Source: Tissierellia bacterium
Lineage (GTDB): Bacteria > Bacillota > Clostridia > Tissierellales > Sedimentibacteraceae
Assembly: GCA_012520455.1 (NCBI GenBank)
Contig: JAAYOE010000186.1
Location: forward strand, 1-60,295
Length of the DNA: 60,295 bases
Direction of reading: 5' to 3'
The notes beneath the pieces are model-generated. The model was given only the letters and a program-made list of their open reading frames with translations, made no database searches and was not told where the DNA came from. The position numbers and the translations under genes were made by a program. This document shows, piece after piece, positions 16,801-24,420 of the stretch (position 1 is the stretch's first letter; the number at the start of each line of letters is the position of its first letter).

Positions 16801-18783
16801 CTTTGGAGCAAATATATATTTTGGTTTAAGCAGAAGCTGCAGGATTTCAAGCAGGCGGTAAAGGAAATTGATAAGATTGAATTTTCGACATTTTGGTTAG
16901 AACACAACATTGAAAAATTAGAGCAATACTTAAGATACAATATAATTTTGGCTAAAGACAATGAGCGGATGAAGGAAGTGATAGGGCTTTTAAACATTGC
17001 AAACCGCTTTGTTACGGATAAGGACTTTGATAACAGGGAAACTGCCCTGAGGGATATAATCAGAAAGGGCCGGAGCTTGGAAAAGGATATATTTGAATCC
17101 CCGACCCCCTTTGCCTTTGATACCGTAAGACAAATCCTGCCTGAAATATGCAGTGTGGCAGAAAGGAAGCTCATTGAGTTATTTGTAGCTTATAAGCCGG
17201 AATTATCGGTTGAAATCATAAACAGCAACACATTTTTGAACAACAGGGAATGTGAATTAAGGTTTGTTTTAAAAAACAAATTATATTGCCAGACGGTCAG
17301 GGAGATAGACATCAGTTCAGCAACCCACACAACTTGCATAACTCGGGACATCAACAAGGATTATGTCAAGGGGGGAAATGATGAAACTTTGATTATTGCC
17401 GTTAAACCCACGGCTGACCAGATCAGCAGGAAGGCCTTCCAGTTCAATCTGACCATAAAGTATAAGTATATGGTATCCCCGGATGATACCATAGAGGACT
17501 GCCTGAGCGAAGACTTTTCAATTAACTTGTTCAAGGAAGCTGATTTTATTGAAATTAATAACCCCTACAGCGCCATAGACACAAGCGGTGAAGTCAGGGA
17601 TAAAAATATGTTTTTTGGTAGGGATGAATTTATAGCCGGTATTGTAAATAACTTGAGAAACAAGGACAATACCCTGCTCAGATCCAAATGCATAGCCTTG
17701 TTCGGCCAAAAGAGGGCAGGCAAGTCATCTATTTTATACCACTTGGAAAACAAGATTAAGTCTGCCTATAAGAATTCCATCGTGATAAAGTTAGGCAACA
17801 TCCAAAACATTCTGAGCGGCAACGACAGCAAATCGGTAATTATCAGCTTCAGACACAGGATACTCACCCTGTTGAACGAAAAATTGGAGGACCATTTTCC
17901 CGAGCTTTTAGAAAAGATGGAAGCAAGCAATATTTCCTTCCCGACAATCGGGGAATTGACCAGTGAAATAGGCCCCAGCTTATTTATAAGCTTTTTCGAA
18001 AACTTCAATAAAAAGGTGATTAACAAGGACTACAACATAGTGATATTGATAGATGAATTCACCTATGTTTACGGAGAAATAAAGAAGGGGAGGCTGGATT
18101 ATACCTTCATGCAGCTGTGGAAGGCCATGATACAGGACCTGGAATTTGTCGGTATTTTAGTAGGACAAGACTACATGGAAAAATTCATTAATGATTTTGC
18201 CAATCCCTTCGGCACAGTCAAGAAAGAAAGGGTAACCTATTTATCCCGTGAAAGCACCAAGGAATTATGCGAGGTACCCATTCAAATAATCCATGAGAAC
18301 GGAGAAAGGGAATCCAGGTACAAGGACGAAAAAGCCTTTGAAAGAATCTGGCAGGCGACGGCCGGGAGCGCTTTTTACACGGTGAAAATCTGCAGTGCCC
18401 TTGTAAATTATCTAAATGATAAAAAATCTCCCTATATAGTTGAGGCTGACATCAAGAATGTCATCAACAACATACTTCTGCAGGATAACGGAAGGCTGTC
18501 GGAATCCGAATTTGATGCCTTGTTTAATGACGAGGGCGATATAGAAGATAAGGCAAAAAAGGATGACAACATAAAAATTCTCAAGAAAATTGCCCAGATG
18601 TCACAGAAGGATGATTATTGCCTGAGAAGCGATATTGTTTGCGATTTGCCCCAAGAGAGGGTGGATATGCTGCTCCAGCTTTTATGTGACAGGGACGTAT
18701 TGGAGCAAAAAGAAAACAAGTACAAGATTAAGGTAGGCTTGTACAAGGATTGGCTGATTAAAAGATACGGAGGTAACAACTGA
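13852..18783 (+). CDS. Giant RNA-binding-type STAND/AAA NTPase (Sm-like, TPR, two CSD, P-loop)
   Basis: The 1643-residue protein has many domains. Residues 11-61 look like an Sm/LSm barrel (VKITLNSGAVHTGKVISYDD). Residues 90-300 are helical and TPR-like. Residues 328-393 form a cold-shock domain with GFIST and VFFHISEV in place of RNP1 and RNP2. Residues 423-491 look like a second, degenerate copy. TPR-like helices follow (about 525-710), then a long helical region. Residues about 1115-1215 look like a beta sandwich. The NTPase begins NNPYS...FFGRDEF (1246-1260), with Walker A GQKRAGKSS (1285-1293) and Walker B VILIDEF (1397-1403). The C-terminus (about 1575-1640) looks like a winged helix. 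There is no signal peptide or membrane span. An AAAGGAG site precedes the ATG. It overlaps the next gene by one base. I know no named family with this whole layout. Confidence 0.85.
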   Translation: MSIGLYFKNDVKVDEKVKITLNSGAVHTGKVISYDDNIVVIAANGRPKPINFNGIADYEIIEDNLSNDGDDLNKTPFQKEIKASMDFFKGIDIKYEFSASDFSKERKSAKDNISDDFLSIENSFLYAVKLKETDPKFGRMDRIIASIKHLQESSDIDFYNYALGEVYFVCGNFKEAGDYYYKAKKYMPSAAMYLKCGNDEGAMNASAAACLTADSIREIENVFKLMVVSTEKIKDISVLKECFNRKKDNLNSESIKLFTDAFVYFSSLSKISINWPDNLTYYSPDNLLAIINQTAESNKYKKDNLLIDFINEEIDKAKDAGNKNETNEMLTGRIIRFNPLNNTGFISTFVDSVFFHISEVWDENLKNKILRGSYKDIYVEFSLSERFNKKRGTYGKVATGIRFSKSIPEKPQAEAKKFLGTSREGYINSYTPNKEIGTIYSGKDVYSFLLRGVSDKALAGKLCTDYDISGIEVTFEARKLPGGKLAAVNVKPKNPIPEEVRKSYETFAPVIDKTTYRTEKEDLLDPEKKESILLSLVNKNPNNEKHVADLITFYLSTANQDPDSIKKALRLVERHKRYFEEERVFLQYIRIYEKAKDYEKLLKYYNLVIQNTDAVNRKLHYLNLKADILSDSNKGCLDYEKAIETYQEWIAVKNKNKVLLGIKDDYTGSYASIELNIKRRLAVCYLNQNNEKAAKEIASEILSHNPADQIAAGIIQGTYYPNNLESDQQPEADDSDLYYYDFELNDIMQNRLSNFKLSVVFTHVNDLEDEKLKGTISVARTKVRKLEDSLNTLNTQRPKDYRNTCLAIAKIIDQYMSKDTEKDGLFNKKSRFEYMIRSLVAEGDLSVKTEEVPIDAARYLYLESSAEIEQLNQQLYINAYVRYLVSFFVERKDIPIGVTKTGVNLNPTTPLSYFSKYGLNENPVNFVNACTMLFIKKNNLINQICQQICESKNQELISSIIEVFQAALGIDNIENINTKSLEDLWSKYIFWFKQKLQDFKQAVKEIDKIEFSTFWLEHNIEKLEQYLRYNIILAKDNERMKEVIGLLNIANRFVTDKDFDNRETALRDIIRKGRSLEKDIFESPTPFAFDTVRQILPEICSVAERKLIELFVAYKPELSVEIINSNTFLNNRECELRFVLKNKLYCQTVREIDISSATHTTCITRDINKDYVKGGNDETLIIAVKPTADQISRKAFQFNLTIKYKYMVSPDDTIEDCLSEDFSINLFKEADFIEINNPYSAIDTSGEVRDKNMFFGRDEFIAGIVNNLRNKDNTLLRSKCIALFGQKRAGKSSILYHLENKIKSAYKNSIVIKLGNIQNILSGNDSKSVIISFRHRILTLLNEKLEDHFPELLEKMEASNISFPTIGELTSEIGPSLFISFFENFNKKVINKDYNIVILIDEFTYVYGEIKKGRLDYTFMQLWKAMIQDLEFVGILVGQDYMEKFINDFANPFGTVKKERVTYLSRESTKELCEVPIQIIHENGERESRYKDEKAFERIWQATAGSAFYTVKICSALVNYLNDKKSPYIVEADIKNVINNILLQDNGRLSESEFDALFNDEGDIEDKAKKDDNIKILKKIAQMSQKDDYCLRSDIVCDLPQERVDMLLQLLCDRDVLEQKENKYKIKVGLYKDWLIKRYGGNN

Positions 18784-20306
18784 TGGATAATCCTTTCATT
18801 GTTGGAGCAGAGGTTGAAGGAGAAAGCTTTATAGGGCGGAGGGACCAATTAAAGCAATTCAATGATTTATTGTATAAGAATGATTCGAAAAGCGGGAGCA
18901 TATCCTTAACGGGCATAACCAGGATAGGCAAAAGCTCCCTGATACGAAATGCCGTGAAACTTAACGAGAATAAAAACATAATAACGGTCAAGACGGTCAT
19001 AAGCAAGTTTTCAGATTTTAACGAATTCTGGACAGATGTATTATCCTTGGTGAGGGATGAACTGGAATTTGTCGAAGGCAACTATTTTAAGGAAATCAAT
19101 GCTCTTGATGCAGCTATTGATGCCGGCACCAATGATACCTATAATTTCAGGAGGAAGGTAGAAAAGGCATTTAAGCTGATATCCAAACAATTAAAGCTGG
19201 TGATAGTGATCGATGAGTTTGATTTTGCGGAATATGTCTTTGGATCCGACTCTTCCAACTTTCAGTTTTTCCGTGAATTAATATCCTCGGCGGACTATAA
19301 GATGACCTTTATAACAATTTCAAGGCGGAGCTTGATTCACATTGAGACAAGGTCCTTCGGAGGCTCGACTTTAGACGGAGTATTTAAAAAGATTAGCCTC
19401 AGGGGATTTTCAAATGAAGATTTGCAGGAATATTTCAATAAGTTCGACAGCCTGCAGATAAAATTGAGCGATGACATAAAGAAAAAGATTTTGTATTATG
19501 GGGGCAGGTCTCCTTACCTTTTATCTGCAATCGGACAGGAAATAGTATACAGGCAGGGGGCTGATGATTTTGATTCCGTCCTTTCCGCATGCAATCAACA
19601 ATTTTTGGATTACTTCAAGAGGATAGTAGAGTTGTTAAAGGATGAAGATTTCTATAACAAGCTTTTGCAGATCTATATCGGGCCCAGATACAATATAAAA
19701 CAATATGATATAGATGAGCTTGTATCAAGAGGTTATATTTCCAACAAGATAAAAGGGTTTTATGATACCGGCGAAGATAATATAGATGAATTCAAGTATG
19801 AAACCATATCAGAATATTTTGTTGAGTACCTCATGGATATATCCCAGCCGGAAGTAGGAGAGATTTGGCCTGTTTTGTCCGAAGCCGAGAAGAAGTTAAG
19901 GTCAATCATTGAAATAGAACTGACCGGCATGTTTGGCGGAAGGTGGATGGAAGAGCTTGAAAGAGTAAACCAGGAATACAAGAAGAACAAAAGGACCTTT
20001 ATTGATTTTGATAAGGTTAATATAAACTTAGCAGTCAACAAGAAAAAGTATAAGGAAAGGGCAAGCGATAATATCCTGACCACGGTAGGCATCATGGAAT
20101 TAAGAAACATCCTCCAGCATTACTGGACAAGGTTTGCGCCATATTTTAACAATGACCAATTTTCTAAATGGTCTGACAGGTTTTATTTATTACATAAGGC
20201 AAGAAATCCCTTGGCTCACAATACGGCTGAGTTTTTGACGGAAGAGGAAATTATGGAAACAGAACTTTACTGCCGTGAAATAATATCATCCATTGCTAAG
20301 AAATAA
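18783..20306 (+). CDS. P-loop NTPase with C-terminal HEPN-like (R-x4-H) domain
   Basis: This 507-residue protein starts in the TGATG overlap with the preceding gene, so its translation is probably coupled. The N-terminal NTPase has NPFIVG (3-8), FIGRRDQL (16-23), Walker A GITRIGKSS (44-52) and Walker B LVIVIDEFDF (139-148). It resembles the NTPase of the 1643-residue neighbour. Residues 200-350 look like the helical and winged lid of STAND/Orc-like ATPases. The C-terminal 140 residues are helical and end with HKARNPLAHN, where R474-x4-H479 fits the HEPN RNase motif; the polar residue after Arg is also typical. The likely role is a nucleotide-switched ribonuclease effector, which is inference. 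An inactive, purely dimerising HEPN is possible. Confidence 0.85.
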   Translation: MDNPFIVGAEVEGESFIGRRDQLKQFNDLLYKNDSKSGSISLTGITRIGKSSLIRNAVKLNENKNIITVKTVISKFSDFNEFWTDVLSLVRDELEFVEGNYFKEINALDAAIDAGTNDTYNFRRKVEKAFKLISKQLKLVIVIDEFDFAEYVFGSDSSNFQFFRELISSADYKMTFITISRRSLIHIETRSFGGSTLDGVFKKISLRGFSNEDLQEYFNKFDSLQIKLSDDIKKKILYYGGRSPYLLSAIGQEIVYRQGADDFDSVLSACNQQFLDYFKRIVELLKDEDFYNKLLQIYIGPRYNIKQYDIDELVSRGYISNKIKGFYDTGEDNIDEFKYETISEYFVEYLMDISQPEVGEIWPVLSEAEKKLRSIIEIELTGMFGGRWMEELERVNQEYKKNKRTFIDFDKVNINLAVNKKKYKERASDNILTTVGIMELRNILQHYWTRFAPYFNNDQFSKWSDRFYLLHKARNPLAHNTAEFLTEEEIMETELYCREIISSIAKK

Positions 20307-20330
20307 AAACCGGGGACGGATACCGTCCCC
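20301..20330 (-). terminator. Terminator of rqcH
   Basis: GGGGACGG (20312-20319) and CCGTCCCC (20323-20330) form a perfect 8-bp stem. Read on the minus strand it is followed by GGTTTTTATTT, an excellent T tract. On the plus strand the T tract is poor, so it only weakly ends the NTPase/HEPN transcript. Confidence 0.85.
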
Positions 20331-20334
20331 GAAA

Positions 20335-22080
20335 TTATTCTTTTGACTTTATCCCCTTGATATCAGGCTCTGCAAGCATTGAATAATTAGTGTCGTATAT
20401 TACAAAACCTGGCTTGGCATTTGGGGGCTTTTTAATGTTTGATTTTTTGGTATAGTCCACTTCAACCCTGCCGGAATTTTTTCCCTTGCTGTAATAGGCT
20501 GCAATCTTAGCCGCTTCAATATATTCTTCATCAGTTAATTCATCTCCCATAGTCCTGATGACCACATGGGACCCGGGCATATTTTTGGCATGGAACCAAT
20601 AATCTTCACTTTTCGCTATCTTAAATGTTATCATATCATTTTGAATATTGTTTTTTCCCACCAATATTTCATGGCCGCCTGAAGATATGAAGGTGGTGAT
20701 GGGTTTCGTCTCTTTAGGCTTATTAATCTTTGACCTTTTCTTCATCAGCCCCTGGCCAATCAGCTCACTGTAAATGTCGTCCAAATCCTCAGTGGTTTCG
20801 CATTCCTCGATGGAAAACAAAATATTTTCCAGGTAGGCTATTTCGCTTAAAGTTGAATCAATTAATTTTTCAAGTTCCTCAGCAGCATTTTTCAGCTTGT
20901 TGTACCTCTTGAAATACTTTTGGCTGTTTTGTGACAAGCTTAGCTTAGGATCCAAGGGTATAGTTATTTCTTTTTGGTCGGGGTCGTAGTAGTTTGCAAC
21001 TGTCAGCTTGTTGTCTTCCGGCCTCTTGTGGAGGTTTGCGAGAATCAGGTCTCCGTAAATCCTGTACTTATCCCTGCTTTCGGCATTGAGAAGCTCGGTT
21101 CTCTGCTTTTCAACCTTCTTTTTATTTCTTGCAATTTTCGTATTTATACTTTTGATGAGACTTGCAACCCTTTGGTTGATTTTATTCTTATTGTCCAATT
21201 CATAATAGTATTCATCAAGGAGGTCACCGGATGAGGGGAAGGATTTTTTGCCGAAGTCCTTTAAGTATTCCACCTCTAAGCAATAAAAGCCATAAATTTT
21301 GTTTTCATCATAATATATATTAAAAGAAAAGTCATTTTCATTTATTCTGTCTCTTATCTTACTGAAGGCATCCCATAGTTCTTCCTTTTTTTCATGGCTT
21401 AACTCGCCTAAGCAGGTGCTTTCATTGAGATTTGCCAGCCAGCAGATTTCCCTTGATATGAAAGGGCTGAAGCCCGTGAAATTCTTATAAAAGAAATCAA
21501 ATATAAATATGCCCCGGTTTGTTGATTCAAGTTCTTCCATAAATGATTGGCGGTCTGCTGTCAGGGGGTTCAACTTATCAGACCCGGGGGGAGCCTTATA
21601 AGAAAGTCCCGGATAAACCTGCCTTACGGAGCTTACCTGGGGAGTGACTCTTATTAGAGAATCAATTATGGTATTGCCTTCATTGACAAAAATAATGTTG
21701 CTGTGTTTGCCCATTATTTCAACGATGAGGGATTTATTAGCAAGGGTCCCCAATTCATCCCTGGACTCAAAAGAAATTTCAACGATTCTGTCAAAATTTA
21801 TCTGCCTTAGGCTCGTAATACGGGCCCCTGTCAGGTGTTTCCTCAAAAGCATGCAAAACATGGGGGGCTCCATAGGATTCTTCCTGGTGATGCTTGTGAG
21901 GTGAAGCCTGGGACTTGAACCGGCTGCAGTTATTAAAAGCTTCAGGTTTTCTCCCTTGCTTCTAATGCTCATAACTATTTCATTTTTATCAGGCTGATGT
22001 ATTTTATCTACCCTTCCGCCCGTAAGCTTTTTATCTAATTCATTTATTATACTCTTTATAAAAACACCGTCTAATGACAT
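20335..22080 (-). CDS. rqcH: RqcH (NFACT family), ribosome quality control
   Basis: The bacterial Rqc2/NEMF homologue binds 50S subunits blocked with peptidyl-tRNA and adds alanine tails to the stalled chain. The NFACT-N domain covers residues 1-about 200 (GGRVDKIHQPDKNEIVMSIR...PMFCMLLRKHL). A coiled-coil segment follows at about 270-430. The C-terminal NFACT-R domain begins near 447 (TFISSGGHEILVGKNN, DYWFHAKNMPGSHVVIR). I place the start at ATG 22080 with a GGGAGG site, giving 581 residues; a TTG six codons upstream is less likely. It is convergent with the NTPase/HEPN pair. Older annotations call such proteins fibronectin-binding. Confidence 0.95.
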   Translation of the reverse strand: MSLDGVFIKSIINELDKKLTGGRVDKIHQPDKNEIVMSIRSKGENLKLLITAAGSSPRLHLTSITRKNPMEPPMFCMLLRKHLTGARITSLRQINFDRIVEISFESRDELGTLANKSLIVEIMGKHSNIIFVNEGNTIIDSLIRVTPQVSSVRQVYPGLSYKAPPGSDKLNPLTADRQSFMEELESTNRGIFIFDFFYKNFTGFSPFISREICWLANLNESTCLGELSHEKKEELWDAFSKIRDRINENDFSFNIYYDENKIYGFYCLEVEYLKDFGKKSFPSSGDLLDEYYYELDNKNKINQRVASLIKSINTKIARNKKKVEKQRTELLNAESRDKYRIYGDLILANLHKRPEDNKLTVANYYDPDQKEITIPLDPKLSLSQNSQKYFKRYNKLKNAAEELEKLIDSTLSEIAYLENILFSIEECETTEDLDDIYSELIGQGLMKKRSKINKPKETKPITTFISSGGHEILVGKNNIQNDMITFKIAKSEDYWFHAKNMPGSHVVIRTMGDELTDEEYIEAAKIAAYYSKGKNSGRVEVDYTKKSNIKKPPNAKPGFVIYDTNYSMLAEPDIKGIKSKE

Positions 22081-22236
22081 TTTATCCTCCCGGCGCAAAT
22101 TATCGTGTTTGTTTGCTGGTATTTATTGTACCCCATAAATAACCTGATGTCATGAAATTTTTTTTGGTTTATGATAATTTTACCCCTGACTTACCCCCTC
22201 TATAATATTTTTGTTTTAATAAGGGGCTTTTAATGG

Positions 22237-22242
22237 TATAAT
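22237..22242 (+). promoter_or_regulatory. Probable extended -10 promoter of yicC operon
   Basis: TATAAT at 22237-22242 is preceded by TGG, an extended -10 pattern. The -35 region (TTTTAA, 17 bases upstream) is weak. The 200 bases between rqcH and yicC hold this site and no gene. Confidence 0.55.
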
Positions 22243-22283
22243 GGAAGGTGTCAATATATTACAATTAATAATTGGAGAGAAAA

Positions 22284-23171
22284 ATGGCAAATATATTTAG
22301 TATGACCGGTTACGGCAAAGGTGAATACAATGACGGAAAAAGGAGCATAACCGCTGAAATAAAAACCATAAACAACAGGTATTGCGACATTAGCATCAAA
22401 ACCCCCAAAGTTTTGCGCTTTTTCGAGGATAATATCAGAAAAATCTTGAAAAATAACCTGCAAAGAGGTAGAATAGACGTATATATCAACATTGAATACA
22501 TAAGCGAATCGGACACCTTAATCGTGCCCAATATGGCTTTAGCCAGGCAGTATAAGGATGCCATAGATAAGATTAAAACAGACTTAGGCATAAACGGCAG
22601 CCCTTCCCTTGATACAATAATAAGGTTTCAGGATGTTTTAGCTGCAAAAGAAGATGATCCGGACGATGAAGAGCTTGGCACCTGCTTGGAAAATGCCGTG
22701 AATGAAGCTGTAAAAAACCTCCTGACAATGCGGGAAAAAGAAGGGGTACAATTAAGAGCCGACATCAGCCGGAGCGTAGCAAAAATTATTGAATTGATGG
22801 AAATAATATCCGAAAACTCCCGTACGATTGTGGAGGATTATAAAAATAAATTTGAAACCAGGATTAAAGAGCTCTTAGGCACCAACCACGAGCTTGATGA
22901 AAACAGGCTCTACAATGAAATTGTAATCTACGCGGATAAAAGTGATGTCAACGAAGAAATAGTAAGATTTAACTCCCATATGTCCCAGCTGTCCCAAGCC
23001 TTGGAAGGCGGGGGAACAATAGGCAGAAAGCTTGATTTCATCATCCAGGAAGCCAACAGGGAGATTAATACCTTAGGCTCTAAGGTCAGCAGCTTGGAAA
23101 TAATACAAGTTGTGATTGAAATAAAGAACCTTTTGGAAAAAATCAGGGAACAAGTACAAAACATTGAATAG
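22284..23171 (+). CDS. yicC: YicC/YloC-family endoribonuclease
   Basis: This 296-residue protein has the YicC N-terminal domain, starting MTGYGKGEYNDGKRSITAEIKTINNR, and the DUF1732 C-terminal domain ending in EANREINTLGSKVSSLEI. Family members are endoribonucleases that act on small RNAs or mRNA. I chose ATG 22284 over a TTG at 22272 because the TTG lies within the GGAGAG ribosome binding region. It heads the yicC-remA-gmk-rpoZ-priA run, with remA 9 bases downstream. Confidence 0.94.
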   Translation: MANIFSMTGYGKGEYNDGKRSITAEIKTINNRYCDISIKTPKVLRFFEDNIRKILKNNLQRGRIDVYINIEYISESDTLIVPNMALARQYKDAIDKIKTDLGINGSPSLDTIIRFQDVLAAKEDDPDDEELGTCLENAVNEAVKNLLTMREKEGVQLRADISRSVAKIIELMEIISENSRTIVEDYKNKFETRIKELLGTNHELDENRLYNEIVIYADKSDVNEEIVRFNSHMSQLSQALEGGGTIGRKLDFIIQEANREINTLGSKVSSLEIIQVVIEIKNLLEKIREQVQNIE

Positions 23172-23180
23172 GAGTCAATT

Positions 23181-23438
23181 ATGTCAAACACGTCAAATAC
23201 TATTAACATAGGGTTTGGTAATATAGCGCTGGCAAATCGGATTGTAGCTGTTGTCAGTCCCGAATCGGCTCCCATAAAACGCCTTATTCAGGAAACCCGT
23301 GAAAAGGGCAAATTAATCGATGCTACTTACGGCAGAAAAACCAGGGCTGTCATAATAACCGACTGCGACTATATAATCCTATCGGCAATTCAGCCGGATA
23401 CAATGGCACAGAGGTTTGACAACCACAATAACAAATAG
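23181..23438 (+). CDS. remA: RemA family regulator (DUF370)
   Basis: This small 85-residue DNA-binding protein has the family core [20 protein letters not shown], then [23 protein letters not shown]-like residues (here [18 protein letters not shown]) and SAIQPDT. In Bacillus RemA activates matrix and osmoprotection genes. Its place between yicC and gmk is conserved. It follows yicC by 9 bases with a GGAG site, so it is likely co-transcribed. Confidence 0.95.
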   Translation: MSNTSNTINIGFGNIALANRIVAVVSPESAPIKRLIQETREKGKLIDATYGRKTRAVIITDCDYIILSAIQPDTMAQRFDNHNNK

Positions 23439-23447
23439 AGGTGAACA

Positions 23448-24053
23448 ATGGAAGAAGGATTGTTAGTGGTGATATCAGGTCCTTCCGGAGCAGGCAAGGG
23501 GACCATTTGCATGCAGCTTCTTATGGAAATGAGTTTCCTGAAGGTTTCGGTATCAGCTACCACCAGGAAGCCCAGGGAAGGGGAGAAGGATGGCATAGAC
23601 TACTTTTTTATAGAAGAGGAAGAATTCTTAAAAAGGGTAAAAAACAACGAATTTCTTGAATATGCAAAAGTTTACGGCAATTATTACGGGACCCCTAAAG
23701 AGGAGGTATTTAAGCAGCTAAAGGCAGGCAAGGATATAATCTTGGAAATAGATATTCAAGGAGCCTTGCAGGTGAAAAAGAATTATCCCATGGGAGTCTT
23801 CATATTTATTCTTCCCCCTTCATTGACGGAATTAAAAAACAGGATTGAAGGAAGGGGTACGGATTCAAAGGAAGTAATTTTACGGAGAATGGAATCGGCC
23901 TACGATGAATTGAATTATGCTTTCCAATACGATTATGTTGTGGTAAATGACAGGGTGGATATAGCAACCGAGAAAATCAAGCATATAATTTTAGCCGAGA
24001 AAAACAGGGCAATCAGAAAAAAGGAAATAATCAACAAAGTCAGGGAGATGTGA
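23448..24053 (+). CDS. gmk: Guanylate kinase
   Basis: Gmk phosphorylates GMP to GDP with ATP. The 201-residue protein has the P-loop GPSGAGKGT at about residues 11-19. The GMP-binding residues lie in SATTRKPREGEKDGIDYFF and EYAKVYGNYYGTP. Lengths of the NMP and lid segments are normal. The start has a GAGGTG site, and the gene is 9 bases after remA. Confidence 0.97.
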   Translation: MEEGLLVVISGPSGAGKGTICMQLLMEMSFLKVSVSATTRKPREGEKDGIDYFFIEEEEFLKRVKNNEFLEYAKVYGNYYGTPKEEVFKQLKAGKDIILEIDIQGALQVKKNYPMGVFIFILPPSLTELKNRIEGRGTDSKEVILRRMESAYDELNYAFQYDYVVVNDRVDIATEKIKHIILAEKNRAIRKKEIINKVREM

Positions 24054-24055
24054 GA

Positions 24056-24391
24056 ATGAAAAGAATATCAATAGATAAATTAAATGAAATGGTTGACAGC
24101 CAATACTCATTAGTGACAATAATTTCAAAAAGGGCAAGGCAGATAATTGACGGCTCGGAACCTCTGATTAAAACAAACACAAAGAAACCGATAGCAATTG
24201 CCATAGAGGAATTCTACGCGAAAAAATTCACACCCATCTACGATTATGATAAGTACAAAAAATCATTGGCTGCAAACACAGAAAAGGCTGAAGATTCACT
24301 AAATGAAACAAAAGATGAGACAGATGATGTTAAAGCAGCAGCCGAAGAAACTCCTTCAGAGGATTTGTCAGATAATCAGTCAATTGACTGA
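24056..24391 (+). CDS. rpoZ: RNA polymerase omega subunit
   Basis: Omega supports assembly of RNA polymerase by binding the beta-prime C-terminus. The core is DSQYSLVTIISKRARQI (about residues 13-29), followed by KKPIAIAIEEF. The start ATG 24056 lies 2 bases after the gmk stop codon. At 111 residues it is longer than the usual 60-80, because of an acidic tail (about residues 75-111, rich in Glu, Asp and Ala). Confidence 0.95.
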   Translation: MKRISIDKLNEMVDSQYSLVTIISKRARQIIDGSEPLIKTNTKKPIAIAIEEFYAKKFTPIYDYDKYKKSLAANTEKAEDSLNETKDETDDVKAAAEETPSEDLSDNQSID

Positions 24392-24420
24392 TTATTTAAT
24401 TTTAGTTGAGCGGAGCAGAT

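Noticed and set aside
20730-21904. Several open frames on the plus strand within rqcH
   Set aside because: They are the antisense of a well conserved gene and show no protein-like composition.
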